Below are positions 49,153 to 58,121 of a stretch of 64,000 nucleotides of DNA, piece by piece. The stretch lies in the IMG/VR virus record IMGVR_UViG_3300037504_000213, positions 1 through 64,000 of that record, one strand, 5' to 3'. A program made the translations under genes and the position numbers. Source of the stretch: a virus. Under the pieces are notes generated by a model. It saw nothing but the letters and a program-made list of their open reading frames with translations, was not told the origin of the DNA and made no database searches. Position 1 is the first letter of the stretch; each line of letters begins with the position of its first letter.

Positions 49153-49433
49153 GTCAACTCCCAGTTTAGCCACAGTCGCATAACGGCTAGGCTGTAGCTG
49201 TCATTTGTAAACTGAACTTTTTTGATATTCCTGAAGTCAAAGCGTTCGACCGTTGGCCTTCGCCTCGTTTCCATAAGCCATCCCTCTGATTTGGAATACA
49301 TTTTCGCAGATGGAATTTCCGCGAAGGCGCTCATCACCTCTGCGCTTGTTGATACTTTCATGTACGGGCAAATCTTTTTCATAGCTTTGGACAGTCTTTT
49401 GTGTCGCTCTGCGTTTAATCGTGTTTTGTTCAT
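49149..49433 (-). CDS. Hypothetical protein, 94 aa
   Basis: 94 residues, basic N-terminus, no recognised domain. It lies between the macrodomain gene and the methylase gene with an ATGA overlap at its end. Confidence 0.5.
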   Translation of the reverse strand: MNKTRLNAERHKRLSKAMKKICPYMKVSTSAEVMSAFAEIPSAKMYSKSEGWLMETRRRPTVERFDFRNIKKVQFTNDSYSLAVMRLWLNWELT

Positions 49434-49448
49434 GCTAGCTCCTTCGTG

Positions 49449-49916
49449 TTACTTTCCAGTCCATTCGTGGATCCAACAGATATTAGGCAGAGGCCGTAGT
49501 GCCTTTTCCATTACTGGCTTTACAACCTCCCACTCAAGTCCACCGAGTCCACATCCTAACATTGGGAACGCATATTCATGCTGGTGCGCTGTATTTATTG
49601 CCTCGATGAGCTTTACGCAGTACGCAAGGGTTTCTTCTACAAACAACTTTGTGGATTTTTCCCAGTGATTAACCTTGGTTGGCAAGCTGATGAACGGCTT
49701 TGTGATGCCACCATCTGTTGCCACGAGCATCAACACTCGTGCTCTGTCATAGTCTCCAGCACGGCAGTGCAATCTGTGCTGCTTTAGAAGCTCTGGGTAA
49801 CGATCTGCAAACTTTTTGGCAAGTCCAGCGCCCATGACGCCAGACTTGTTTGTCGGAATGACCTGGATAACGTTGATTGGGTGATTAAAAATGCTGTCAT
49901 TGGTGTATTTAATCAT
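49449..49916 (-). CDS. Macrodomain protein (ADP-ribose binding)
   Basis: 155 residues. N-K-S-G-V-M-G-A-G-L-A-K-K-F and F-P-M-L-G-C-G-L-G-G-L-E-W are the two glycine-rich loops of the macrodomain; the latter matches the ALC1/TARG1 or DarG-like type. Such domains bind ADP-ribose and several remove ADP-ribose from DNA or protein, so it may undo host DarT-like defence. The start forms an ATGA overlap with the upstream gene. Confidence 0.8.
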   Translation of the reverse strand: MIKYTNDSIFNHPINVIQVIPTNKSGVMGAGLAKKFADRYPELLKQHRLHCRAGDYDRARVLMLVATDGGITKPFISLPTKVNHWEKSTKLFVEETLAYCVKLIEAINTAHQHEYAFPMLGCGLGGLEWEVVKPVMEKALRPLPNICWIHEWTGK

Positions 49917-50581
49917 AGGATTTCTCCAGTGTTCAGTACTCGCGTTGTCCCCATTTGTGACAATGCGTATAATGTTAAGTCAACGTCTTGTGTTATTCCA
50001 TACAGTACGGGCATATGCCCGTACTTGTCCCTAAAGGTTCCGCACGCCTCACATGGGCCAAATCTTTCCGACATTGAGGATATAAGATAACAGTTTTGTT
50101 GAACATATTTCAGGTCCTCACTGCTAACAATCACAAGTGGGTGGTAATTGGTGTCTGCCCAATAGGGGCTTTCGCTTCCACAGAACAAGCGCCCATTTGC
50201 AATGCTAAATGATTGCTCTCTGTCTATAAAATAAACAGCAGAGTCAACCCCCTGTATCATGATGGGTTTGTGCTTTTTTCCAAGCAACATCAATGATAAA
50301 GCGTCATAGTTGAGAACATGGCGCGAAAACACATCTATTTTTAGGTCTGCGACACCAGAATGGTACAGATTTTTATATTCTATGTCTATGTAATCAACGT
50401 ATTGTTCGATTTCGCGACGTACCTGATCTATGTTGCCTCGCATTTGTATGGTGCGTTTGTGCTGATCCACCATTTCGCAAACGATGCCCATTAGCAGGGT
50501 GTCATTTCTTTTTGAGTACCTTACCCTCCTTCCTGTCGTGTTGCATTTTAATAATCTTTTAATCCTATCTTTGATTGACAT
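49913..50581 (-). CDS. Hypothetical protein, 222 aa
   Basis: 222 residues; a basic N-terminus, a long helix, and a C-terminal C-E-A-C-G-T motif that could bind zinc. No family recognised. It overlaps the macrodomain gene by four bases and may work with it. Confidence 0.5.
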   Translation of the reverse strand: MSIKDRIKRLLKCNTTGRRVRYSKRNDTLLMGIVCEMVDQHKRTIQMRGNIDQVRREIEQYVDYIDIEYKNLYHSGVADLKIDVFSRHVLNYDALSLMLLGKKHKPIMIQGVDSAVYFIDREQSFSIANGRLFCGSESPYWADTNYHPLVIVSSEDLKYVQQNCYLISSMSERFGPCEACGTFRDKYGHMPVLYGITQDVDLTLYALSQMGTTRVLNTGEIL

Positions 50582-50585
50582 GTTT

Positions 50586-51014
50586 CTATAGCTCCCAGTT
50601 AATATTGTATCGTTTCACGACTTCCCATGCTACGTCGATCATGGCATTTGCTATGTCGGATCCCTTGATGGTGCACAATGTTCTTTCTGCCCCTATTGCT
50701 GGAAAGCCAACTACAACCCCAGGGTCTCTGTGGTGTCCATGGTTGACAAAGCAAAAGGATATACGTGCTTCGTACCCAATGATGTTCTGCACGTCCGACA
50801 TGAAGATCATGGCGTTTTGGATGTTGTCTTTTATTGAGTAGCCATCGTAAAAATAGAGGCCACTCAATGGGGTCAGAAGTATGTCATCCTTCATGATTGC
50901 GACCACAGAAGGGCTGTAGCTGTGTAGAACTTCGTACACCTGCCCTTCGTTATCGCTATCTATTTTTCTGAATTCAAAGCCATACCACTCTAAGATTTCT
51001 TTGTTAGTAGGCAT
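50586..51014 (-). CDS. Hypothetical protein, 142 aa
   Basis: The ATG at 51014 gives an 11-base overlap with the upstream gene. Mixed alpha/beta protein with S-F-C-F-V-N-H-G-H-H-R-D and V-V-V-G-F-P-A-I segments. No family recognised. Confidence 0.5.
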   Translation of the reverse strand: MPTNKEILEWYGFEFRKIDSDNEGQVYEVLHSYSPSVVAIMKDDILLTPLSGLYFYDGYSIKDNIQNAMIFMSDVQNIIGYEARISFCFVNHGHHRDPGVVVGFPAIGAERTLCTIKGSDIANAMIDVAWEVVKRYNINWEL

Positions 51015-51234
51015 CGTTATATTCCAGTTCTGGAGCGCCAAACTTTTCATCTGGAACAGTAATTTCAGCAAGGTCAAGGGACAAGGTCTTATACGCATCA
51101 AGCGCTAACCCCTTGTAGTATTTGTACTGGGCCTGATCGAGTGCCGATCCTCCGTTGATCACCTTGGCGTAGTAAGCCAACATTTGGCCAACAGCACGCT
51201 CAAATTGATTGGCATCCAAATCTACTCTTCGCAT
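51004..51234 (-). CDS. Hypothetical helical protein, 76 aa
   Basis: The ATG at 51234 follows GGAGG by five bases. The protein is helical with a Y-Y-K-G-L-A-L-D-A-Y segment. It overlaps both neighbours. Unknown function. Confidence 0.5.
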   Translation of the reverse strand: MRRVDLDANQFERAVGQMLAYYAKVINGGSALDQAQYKYYKGLALDAYKTLSLDLAEITVPDEKFGAPELEYNDAY

Positions 51235-51668
51235 TCTTCCCTCCGTTTTCTGTATCCAAGCCACAAAAGGGCGTAGTTAGCAAGATCCATGATGGTGTCC
51301 TCAAACCTCTCGTCCTCAAAGTCCTGGTTTGGTGTCTCCGTTATTCTGGCCCACTTCAGGGCCATGTAAAACAAAAACGCTTGGTCAATCGGCATTCCAG
51401 TAAGCTGGCTTACTTTTTCAAAGTTAACGAACGGGTTGGGGTTCTGATCTTCATGTCCAGCGTATTTTCGCCTGCGATCAGCCACGACATCGCCAGCTTC
51501 CAAAACGGCGCTGAGCCACCACTCGTTGGCAGATTTGACGTTTTCTTCCCAAGACTCTAGTTGGATATTCCCCAACCACCCAAAGAAACTGTTACAATTC
51601 TCACACATAACCTCCCGCGTTTCTTCATCTATATTGAATGTGTCGTTGCCGCAGTTTTTGCATTTCAT
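51222..51668 (-). CDS. Zinc-ribbon protein with helical domain
   Basis: 148 residues. C-K-N-C and C-E-N-C form an N-terminal zinc ribbon. The helical part with D-L-A-N-Y-A-L-L-W-L resembles small phage proteins annotated as nucleotide-modification-associated or MazG-like. It is in the same operon as a MazG gene (ATGA overlap). Confidence 0.55.
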   Translation of the reverse strand: MKCKNCGNDTFNIDEETREVMCENCNSFFGWLGNIQLESWEENVKSANEWWLSAVLEAGDVVADRRRKYAGHEDQNPNPFVNFEKVSQLTGMPIDQAFLFYMALKWARITETPNQDFEDERFEDTIMDLANYALLWLGYRKRREECEE

Positions 51669-52183
51669 CGGTTATCTCCTTCTCCGTGAATAGCGTTGCG
51701 TTGTGCTCTGTCCGTTAGCTTTGCAACGTTCATGTCCATGATTTCTTCGATTGACGATCCAAGGCGGCTGGCAAGTTCGTTTATGGCGCTCAGGGAAATT
51801 GTGATAGAAATCTCAAGGTACGGCAGATCGGGAAAAATAATGTTGTTCTCTATCTGAGACAGGTTTCTTGATATGATATTGAGAAGGCTTGACCATGAAA
51901 ACTCTGCCAGTTCAGTATATTTCATTTCATGTCCAGTATGATCGGCAACCCTGGCAATATACCACAGCACATCACCAAGTTCATCAAGCACCTTGGCGCG
52001 ACGTTCCTCAGTAAGCTCTGCTTTGTAGTCACTGACGGCACACCCGTCGTCTCTGATAGCCTTCTTCAGTTGGTTGCGAACCTCGCCCCATTCCCAAAGG
52101 CCGTGCGGTACATAGTCTTTCCACATGTCGTGGTCATACTTTGCTGTTGACCGCGTGAACTCCATATATTCCTGTGGTTTCAT
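51665..52183 (-). CDS. MazG-like NTP pyrophosphohydrolase
   Basis: 172 residues. E-W-G-E-V, K-K-A-I and D-E-L-G-D-V-L-W-Y-I-A-R-V-A match the metal-binding E-x3-E..D-E-x2-D helices of MazG-type hydrolases, which remove abnormal or stress-related nucleotides. The family is common in phages of aquatic bacteria. The start overlaps the upstream stop (ATGA). Confidence 0.8.
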   Translation of the reverse strand: MKPQEYMEFTRSTAKYDHDMWKDYVPHGLWEWGEVRNQLKKAIRDDGCAVSDYKAELTEERRAKVLDELGDVLWYIARVADHTGHEMKYTELAEFSWSSLLNIISRNLSQIENNIIFPDLPYLEISITISLSAINELASRLGSSIEEIMDMNVAKLTDRAQRNAIHGEGDNR

Positions 52184-52437
52184 TCTGACTCCTGTGGCTG
52201 AATTTTGACTAAATCTTGTGCTACGGTTTTCTCAAGGCCACATCGTGGGCATTTCCATTCGCCCATACACAGCGTATCGAAATCAAGCCCTGCTATTTCA
52301 AAATCGCATCCGCATTCTTTTTCATATGTGCCATATGGTCGCGTCTGAATATCCACCGTGCTCGTACAATGGAATAGGAGGTTAAACCGAACTCCTTCAA
52401 AACCATCAATTAGAGCACCCCTAAGTTGTTCGTTCAT
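52180..52437 (-). CDS. Zinc-ribbon-like protein
   Basis: 85 residues; start at 52437 by ATGA overlap. C-G-C-D, then C-M-G-E-W-K-C-P-R-C, suggests a metal-binding ribbon. No function assigned. Confidence 0.5.
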   Translation of the reverse strand: MNEQLRGALIDGFEGVRFNLLFHCTSTVDIQTRPYGTYEKECGCDFEIAGLDFDTLCMGEWKCPRCGLEKTVAQDLVKIQPQESE

Positions 52438-52715
52438 TCTGGTAACCCCAATTTGGCGATTAGCTCTATGCGCCTGCGTAAGTACGATACGATGACATCG
52501 CTCCACTCAGCATCCTCAGATTCTTTTGGTGTTGTCACTGGGAATCTGTATTGAAGTTCTCTTGTCATTATCCATGCGTAACCAGATTCCATTGGTATAT
52601 TCCGTATAATTGTTATTTCTGGCACCTCTCGTTCGCCAAAAAACGCCTTTGCGGTAATGTCAAAGGACTTGTCTGCTCTCTCGGTGACATCATATACGAT
52701 CTTGCTGAACTTCAC
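52434..52715 (-). CDS. Hypothetical protein, 93 aa
   Basis: The GTG at 52715 forms a GTGA overlap with the upstream stop, which defines the start better than longer alternatives. The product is beta-rich at the start and helical at the end. Unknown function. Confidence 0.5.
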   Translation of the reverse strand: MKFSKIVYDVTERADKSFDITAKAFFGEREVPEITIIRNIPMESGYAWIMTRELQYRFPVTTPKESEDAEWSDVIVSYLRRRIELIAKLGLPE

Positions 52716-52921
52716 TTGTATTCCCCATCTTGTGCTACTTCGAAAAACCTTCCGCAGTGCGCACACAATATGCGCTTTCTGCTCCAAGGTCTAAAGCGAC
52801 GTGGTGGAAGCTGAACGCTTGCACGAATGCAACACGGGTTTTGCCCGCATTCGGGGCATTCACCATGCCACTTGCTTGATAGGATAATGGTCATTTCTCT
52901 TGTCTCTTTTCTTGCTGTCAT
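52712..52921 (-). CDS. Small zinc-finger protein
   Basis: 69 residues; the ATG at 52921 gives an ATGA overlap. C-P-E-C-G-Q-N-P-C-C and C-A-H-C-G-R-F-F provide four or more Cys for one zinc site. Unknown function. Confidence 0.55.
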   Translation of the reverse strand: MTARKETREMTIILSSKWHGECPECGQNPCCIRASVQLPPRRFRPWSRKRILCAHCGRFFEVAQDGEYK

Positions 52922-53088
52922 ATAGATCTCCATAGTACTAGCACTGTGCCTGCAATAATCATTGTTGCGCCAGCCTTTGATGTGTCATCACTTTCACCGA
53001 TTATTGTAATGACAGTACCAAGAGCGATCAGCAGCCACGGCGTTAATTTCATTGCGTTAGCGTCAACCCAATTCATAAAGTATTTCAT
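52918..53088 (-). CDS. Small membrane protein, 56 aa
   Basis: ATG at 53088 with GAGGAG five bases upstream. Two hydrophobic segments (W-L-L-I-A-L-G-T-V-I-T-I-I-G and M-I-I-A-G-T-V-L-V-L-W). Unknown function. Confidence 0.55.
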   Translation of the reverse strand: MKYFMNWVDANAMKLTPWLLIALGTVITIIGESDDTSKAGATMIIAGTVLVLWRSI

Positions 53089-53090
53089 TG

Positions 53091-53675
53091 TCACTCCTCT
53101 ACTTTCTCGATTAATACTAGACGCCCGCATCGAATTTTTCCATTCGTGTTGAATGGCACGATAACATCAGCCAAATCGCACCATTCGATGCGGCATCGCC
53201 ATATCACCACGTTTTTGTAGTGTTCCCGAACCCAATCCAACGTGGCTGCTGCAATACCGCAACCACACTCCGTGCATGGGTCTGGATTCACCGTCTCCGT
53301 GAGAACCGCACCAGGGGCGAACAGCCAATGGTCAGGATTATCAAATCGGCCCTTCTCGCTGCGGTACACAATGTATCCGCGCTCATCAGACTCTAAATTT
53401 TTTCTCATCCACTCGGATGTGGATACGAGGCCCGTTGCACCGCTTAGGTCTGCGTAGTGCAGGTCCGTATAGCGCAGGTCCGTGTTGTTGAGGTTCGCGT
53501 AGCGCAGGTTTGCGTCGCTCAGGTCCGCATAGCGCAGGTCCGCGAAGCGCAGGTTCGCGCCGCTCAGATTTACGCCGCTCAGGTTCGAACTGCGCAGGTC
53601 TGCGTAACTCAGATCAGGGGTTTCGCCTCTCTCGCGGGCGTCTTCAACTATCCTTAATACGTCTTGTCTGTTCAT
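53091..53675 (-). CDS. Pentapeptide-repeat protein with C-terminal domain
   Basis: 194 residues. Residues 20-80 are about 11 A(D/N)Lxx repeats, which form a right-handed beta-helix. A separate C-terminal domain follows with C-T-E-C-G-C-G and a later C-R-I-E-W-C, which may bind zinc. The pair with the protein at 48 kb suggests independent copies, not one family. Function unknown. Confidence 0.65.
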   Translation of the reverse strand: MNRQDVLRIVEDARERGETPDLSYADLRSSNLSGVNLSGANLRFADLRYADLSDANLRYANLNNTDLRYTDLHYADLSGATGLVSTSEWMRKNLESDERGYIVYRSEKGRFDNPDHWLFAPGAVLTETVNPDPCTECGCGIAAATLDWVREHYKNVVIWRCRIEWCDLADVIVPFNTNGKIRCGRLVLIEKVEE

Positions 53676-53677
53676 TG

Positions 53678-54289
53678 CTACCGTCGCTTGCAGAAGCCAT
53701 CAGCAGGCCAAGGATTGGGAGGGCCGTCTGGCACATCTCCGAGTAAAATACCGCGCTCAACGAGTTCATCTCGAAATGCGTATCGAACGCTGTCGGAAAA
53801 TATCAACTTGTCACGCTCAAAGGTGGTGATTCCTACGTTATCATTCAAATCGCGTCCAGCATCCGTACCCGCCGACATGCTGCGGGTCATGCCACGATAA
53901 ACAACTTCTTGTTTGTCGTCTTCCTTCTCAGACCATACTGCAACGGCCACAACACCCTCGTTGCCACCAAGCCCGCTCTTGTAAGCGTAGCTCAATTTAC
54001 TATATGTGGCGACAAATGCCATAACGTTATTCATTGACGTTCGCCAGCCCTTGACGACAACATCAAGTGGTGCGATGAGGCCGCGATTGTGTTGCGATGC
54101 TTTCTTGCCACTTATAACATCTACGCCGTCAACAGAAACGACGTACTCTCGACGCGCCCAACCATACCCGCGTGGTTCAATTTCCACACGAAATTCCTGC
54201 CCAGGCCTTACCTCATACCATCGCTTCCCTTCGTGATTATAAGAAGGAAGCTCTTTACCGCGATTGTCCGTCAATTTCAAGTAAAACAT
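53678..54289 (-). CDS. Hypothetical protein, 203 aa
   Basis: 203 residues, beta-rich first half (N-R-G-K-E-L-P-S-Y, then W-Y-E-V-R-P-G-Q-E-F-R-V-E) and helical second half. It is the first gene of the minus-strand block left of the replication module. No family recognised. Confidence 0.5.
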   Translation of the reverse strand: MFYLKLTDNRGKELPSYNHEGKRWYEVRPGQEFRVEIEPRGYGWARREYVVSVDGVDVISGKKASQHNRGLIAPLDVVVKGWRTSMNNVMAFVATYSKLSYAYKSGLGGNEGVVAVAVWSEKEDDKQEVVYRGMTRSMSAGTDAGRDLNDNVGITTFERDKLIFSDSVRYAFRDELVERGILLGDVPDGPPNPWPADGFCKRR

Positions 54290-54341
54290 TTTGTCTCCTT
54301 TTGCTGTTCTGATACGCTCCTATTGTACCATGTCGTATGGC

Positions 54342-54366
54342 ATCATATATTAGAATTGTATATGAT
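54342..54366. repeat. 8-bp inverted repeat near replication promoter
   Basis: ATCATATA and TATATGAT around nine bases. It lies 14 bases before the plus-strand -35 box and may be an operator. Confidence 0.6.
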
Positions 54367-54379
54367 CTCTCGGTGGCAC

Positions 54380-54408
54380 TTGATAGTATTTGCCTGGGAT
54401 GATATGAT
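54380..54408 (+). promoter_or_regulatory. Sigma70-like promoter for replication operon
   Basis: TTGATA, 17 bases, TATGAT on the plus strand. A TATGGAGGC ribosome-binding site and the ATG of the Sak4-like gene follow. Confidence 0.75.
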
Positions 54409-54446
54409 GGTGACATCGAATAAGCAACTTCAACTATGGAGGCAAA

Positions 54447-55535
54447 ATGCAACAAAACGATTTTGAGTTTTTAACGAGTGATAAGGTTCGTCTTCGGATT
54501 GCCGTTATGGGGCCTACCAAGGCTGGAAAGTCTACCACAGCAATACGGCTTGCGACGCTAATTTGTTATTTACGTGGCATAGAGAAACCGAACATTATCG
54601 TCATCGACACGGAGTCTGGGAGGTCATTGATCAATAACGGTGTTCGGTTTGAGGACGACCCTCTTCCGATGCGCTTTAAGGTTATTGGTATGGACCCGCC
54701 GTATACGCCAGACCGTTACATTGCGGCCATGCAACATGCCGCAGAGTTGGAGCCAGACTTTGTTATCCTCGATCAGGCCAGCAATGAGTGGCAGGGGGAG
54801 GGCGGGTGTCTTCAGATGGAGGCCGAACTTGAGAGTCGTAGCGATTACAATCGAATGCGGGCCTGGGGCGTAGTCACAAAGAAGCACGACCGATTCATCA
54901 GCACCATTGAAAGTTACCCGTACGATCTTATGGTAAACATTCGAAGCAAGTCCAAGGTGGTTATTGAGGATGAGAGTGGTGGCAAGGCCAAGAGCAGGCA
55001 GATGGCCCTCGACGCGATTCAGCGTGACGACTTTGAGTTTAATCTCGACATTGTATTTCGTGGCTCTGAAAATGCAGAGTTTGTGGTTTGGAGTCGCTTT
55101 CCTACGCTGAACGACAAACTTTTCATAAAGCCTGGCATGGAAGTGGCAAAATTGATTGTTGCTGAAATGGATCGCATCAAGAAGGCTGAGGATACGATTA
55201 TCTCGCTTGATGATCTTGGTGACGTGCCAACATATAGCATTGAGGATATTAAGAAAGAAATTCAGGCCCACATCGACTCGGCAACGAAAAAGGGTTTTAG
55301 CGATGATGTGCCAGAAGCAGACAGCCCTGGTCGCCTGCGTGCTGCAACAGCTATTCAACAAGCTGTTGGCACCATTTCTGATGAGTTCTACAGCACAATG
55401 TTTGGAAAGGATGACTTTAATTCGCTTTCTCAGGCTGAGCTGGTTGCTGTAAGTAATTGGGTTAGCGAAATGGAAAACAATCTTGGCGAGACACAACTAA
55501 AGGTTGAGTTGTCAAGGTTTGACAATGCAAGCTGA
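54447..55535 (+). CDS. Sak4-like ATPase (RecA-fold, recombination)
   Basis: 362 residues. M-G-P-T-K-A-G-K-S-T-T-A is a Walker A motif and F-V-I-L-D-Q-A-S-N-E the Walker B region, as in AAA_24/Sak4-type phage proteins that work with SSB in single-strand annealing. The C-terminus is an acidic, helical extension. It is the first gene of the replication operon and overlaps the helicase start by 11 bases. Confidence 0.75.
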   Translation: MQQNDFEFLTSDKVRLRIAVMGPTKAGKSTTAIRLATLICYLRGIEKPNIIVIDTESGRSLINNGVRFEDDPLPMRFKVIGMDPPYTPDRYIAAMQHAAELEPDFVILDQASNEWQGEGGCLQMEAELESRSDYNRMRAWGVVTKKHDRFISTIESYPYDLMVNIRSKSKVVIEDESGGKAKSRQMALDAIQRDDFEFNLDIVFRGSENAEFVVWSRFPTLNDKLFIKPGMEVAKLIVAEMDRIKKAEDTIISLDDLGDVPTYSIEDIKKEIQAHIDSATKKGFSDDVPEADSPGRLRAATAIQQAVGTISDEFYSTMFGKDDFNSLSQAELVAVSNWVSEMENNLGETQLKVELSRFDNAS

Positions 55536-56871
55536 GAAGGTATGGCCTGCGTCGGTCGATGCAGAGGAGGCACTCTTGGGGTGCCTCCTCATCAACCCAG
55601 ATGATATTTGGTCTGTTGCAAACAAGATAACGCAAGAAGATTTCTTTTTGCGCAAGAACGGCAATATCTATGATGCCATGATGCACTTAGCTAGCAATGG
55701 GCATGGCATTGATAACATCACCGTTTCTGAGCAGCTGGACAAAAACGATCTGTTGAACAGTGATGTGCAGGCCCATATGGCGCATCTCCTTACCGTGGCA
55801 CCGTATGGCGCTAACATAGAAACGTACGCAGAGCAGGTTATCGAAACATCTGTTCGTAGGCGGCTGTTGGATGCATGTAACAAGGCTGCCAAGCTAGCCT
55901 TTGATGAAAAGACCCCGCTGTCTGATGTCATACCAAACATCACATCAAGGTTCTCAGAGGCGTCTGGTCACGGGGTTGGCGATGACATCCTGAGTGGTCA
56001 TGACCTCGCAACACTGCATAGTGAGCACGTAGAGGCCTTGCGACAGCTGGATGAACCCCCTGGGATAAAGACGGGCTACAGCAACCTTGACAAGTTAATT
56101 GTAGGCATCCAGCCAGGAGACTTCTTTGTGCTTGGCGCTGGCACAGGGCACGGCAAAACGCAGATGTCTATCAATATTGCGCTAAATGCCATATTGCAGG
56201 GTCACGGCATCATGGTTGTGTCTTTTGAGATGCGCCCAGAGCAAATGATGAATCGTGTGGCTGCACTCATGTCAGGTATTTCATCTCGGAAGTTCAAGTC
56301 TGGCGATCTCACTAACGACGAGATGTCAAGAGCTTACGGCGCTTGGGATAGCATAAGCAGGATGCCACTGTGGATTACGAGGCCTAGCATTGGCGGTAAG
56401 ACAATGTCAAACATCATTGCTAATGCCTCAAGGTTGCAGATGCAAGAAAAACTCGATCTTGTGATAATAGACTATCTCCAACAAGTTCAACCAGAGCGAG
56501 CAGGCAACAGAACACAAGAGGTTGGTAGAATAGCCGATGCTGCCAAGAACATGGCAATGGAGCTTGGGGTTGGTGTCCTGGCGCTATCTCAGTTGAATAG
56601 GCGCGGGCAACGGGATGATCGCCCTAGCCTGAATGACTTGAGGGAATCTGGCAACATGGAAAACAATGCGGATGGCGTGTGGCTGTTATTTAACCATGAT
56701 GCAGCGCACGGCCCTGATGCAGAGTACCCTGGTATAATAGAACTTGATGTTGCGAAAAACAGGGATGGGCCAACGGACACAATCAATTTGCATATCAACT
56801 ACATAAATGGTAAAATCACTGAAGTCAATCGCGTCAGTGATGATTATGGGAACAAGATACACTTGCCCTAG
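55525..56871 (+). CDS. dnaB: Replicative DNA helicase, DnaB-like
   Basis: 448 residues; the ATG at 55525 overlaps the Sak4-like stop. The N-terminal domain starts A-E-E-A-L-L-G-C-L-L-I-N. The C-terminal ATPase has Walker A G-A-G-T-G-H-G-K-T, Walker B L-V-I-I-D-Y-L-Q, and S-Q-L-N-R-R-G. It unwinds DNA at the fork and is loaded by the DnaC-like protein at 59.5 kb. Confidence 0.95.
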   Translation: MQAEKVWPASVDAEEALLGCLLINPDDIWSVANKITQEDFFLRKNGNIYDAMMHLASNGHGIDNITVSEQLDKNDLLNSDVQAHMAHLLTVAPYGANIETYAEQVIETSVRRRLLDACNKAAKLAFDEKTPLSDVIPNITSRFSEASGHGVGDDILSGHDLATLHSEHVEALRQLDEPPGIKTGYSNLDKLIVGIQPGDFFVLGAGTGHGKTQMSINIALNAILQGHGIMVVSFEMRPEQMMNRVAALMSGISSRKFKSGDLTNDEMSRAYGAWDSISRMPLWITRPSIGGKTMSNIIANASRLQMQEKLDLVIIDYLQQVQPERAGNRTQEVGRIADAAKNMAMELGVGVLALSQLNRRGQRDDRPSLNDLRESGNMENNADGVWLLFNHDAAHGPDAEYPGIIELDVAKNRDGPTDTINLHINYINGKITEVNRVSDDYGNKIHLP

Positions 56872-56880
56872 GAGGTACAG

Positions 56881-57495
56881 ATGCCAGTGTCCACTACATG
56901 GGATGGCAAAAAGAAGCTCAAGAGCGGTTCCAAGACCGCAGACATTTTTATGACCAAGCATAAGCGTGGCCCTAAAAATGCTTATTGCATGGACTTGGAT
57001 TGTGTGATCTATGATTTTAAAAATAGGATTATCGCTGTTGTAGATCACAAGCACATAAAACGAAGGCACAATCTTACGTCTGGCGAGGTCACTGTATATG
57101 ACCAAATGCTTGAGATGGGTATCCCAGTGTTCATTGTTGCTACTAATGATGATGTGACGTCGCTGTCGGTATATCAGTATCTTGGTGCTCACCCAAGAAA
57201 AAGATGGCCAAGTTATAAGAAGCCGTCTTTTGACCTTGACGTCGTATTTGAGGATAGCGACTGGAATGATTACTGGAAATGGGAAATGGGGCTGCGGCGT
57301 TCTGTTGCTGTTGAACGTGGCGGTATTGGAGAAAATAATCATAACGCTCATATTAGCGAGCACGACGTTGATATGATACGATATTTATACGGTGACGGAG
57401 ATGACCTGACACAGCAGGATATTGCGGATTTGTTTGGCATCTCACGGCAGCAGGTTTCTAAAATCGTAAGGAAAGAGATGTGGAATCATGTCTAA
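56881..57495 (+). CDS. PD-(D/E)XK-like nuclease with HTH tail
   Basis: 204 residues. M-D-L-D-C-V-I-Y-D, then I-I-A-V-V-D-H-K-H, form a D-x(n)-D-x-K active-site-like pattern of the restriction-endonuclease superfamily. Residues 160-204 have an HTH (L-T-Q-Q-D-I-A-D-L-F-G-I-S-R-Q-Q-V-S-K). It may cut recombination intermediates or bind a specific DNA site. It follows the helicase by nine bases. Confidence 0.65.
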   Translation: MPVSTTWDGKKKLKSGSKTADIFMTKHKRGPKNAYCMDLDCVIYDFKNRIIAVVDHKHIKRRHNLTSGEVTVYDQMLEMGIPVFIVATNDDVTSLSVYQYLGAHPRKRWPSYKKPSFDLDVVFEDSDWNDYWKWEMGLRRSVAVERGGIGENNHNAHISEHDVDMIRYLYGDGDDLTQQDIADLFGISRQQVSKIVRKEMWNHV

Positions 57496-57676
57496 AAATA
57501 CGGTTCACCCGATAATGGCATGGGCATCTATAGCTTCGACTTACAATCGATTGCTCATGGCCATAAGGCAGTCCAAGCAAATCGACAGTGTTGATGTCGT
57601 GTGGATGCTGAAAGAGGCCGCCGTCTTGATCAGGTGTGCAGAGCAGATGTTTAAGAGAGGAAACAGTGATGAGTGA
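57488..57676 (+). CDS. Hypothetical helical protein, 62 aa
   Basis: Overlaps the nuclease stop by eight bases. A small helical product with no recognised motif; it belongs to the replication operon. Confidence 0.5.
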   Translation: MSKNTVHPIMAWASIASTYNRLLMAIRQSKQIDSVDVVWMLKEAAVLIRCAEQMFKRGNSDE

Positions 57677-58121
57677 TTATGTAGAGAGGGTGAGAGAGTT
57701 AAAGAAGCTGTCTGGTGAGTATCAAAAATACATGAAGCTGTGGATTAAGATGGCAAAGCTGGATGGCTACAAAGTGGTTGAACAGAAGAGTAACGGCGGC
57801 AAGCCATATTATCAGATAGCTAAAGGCGACGTCATGCTCTACGACTGTGGGGCTACACCAGAAGAGGCGTGGGAAAATGCATATTGGGATTACGACCTAC
57901 CAGATTACTTGAACTCAATATCTGATGTTTGGCCTATTCTTGTGAAGCTGCTTAAGGCTAACCTAGGTACATACAACGAACCACAGGCAGCGCAGCTTGA
58001 CGACAGCGGGTTCTCGTTTAGCGCGAGTCCGTTTGCTTGTGACGAGGTTAGGTCTAGCAGTTCAAACGAAGATGATGTTGCGTATGCAATATGCAAGGCT
58101 GCTGAGAAATGGTTGACTTAA
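57669..58121 (+). CDS. Hypothetical protein, 150 aa
   Basis: ATG at 57669 with GAGG upstream, overlapping the previous stop. The first half has a Lys-rich helix and a Y-K-V-V-E-Q-K strand, the second half is acidic. Unknown function in the replication operon. Confidence 0.55.
   Translation: MSDYVERVRELKKLSGEYQKYMKLWIKMAKLDGYKVVEQKSNGGKPYYQIAKGDVMLYDCGATPEEAWENAYWDYDLPDYLNSISDVWPILVKLLKANLGTYNEPQAAQLDDSGFSFSASPFACDEVRSSSSNEDDVAYAICKAAEKWLT

Noticed and set aside
54624-55496. 290-codon antisense frame inside the Sak4-like gene
   Set aside because: It covers a gene with clear ATPase motifs, has no ribosome-binding site and no recognisable protein.
56686-57363. 225-codon antisense frame across helicase end and nuclease gene
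   Set aside because: It overlaps two recognised genes and has no ribosome-binding site or family.
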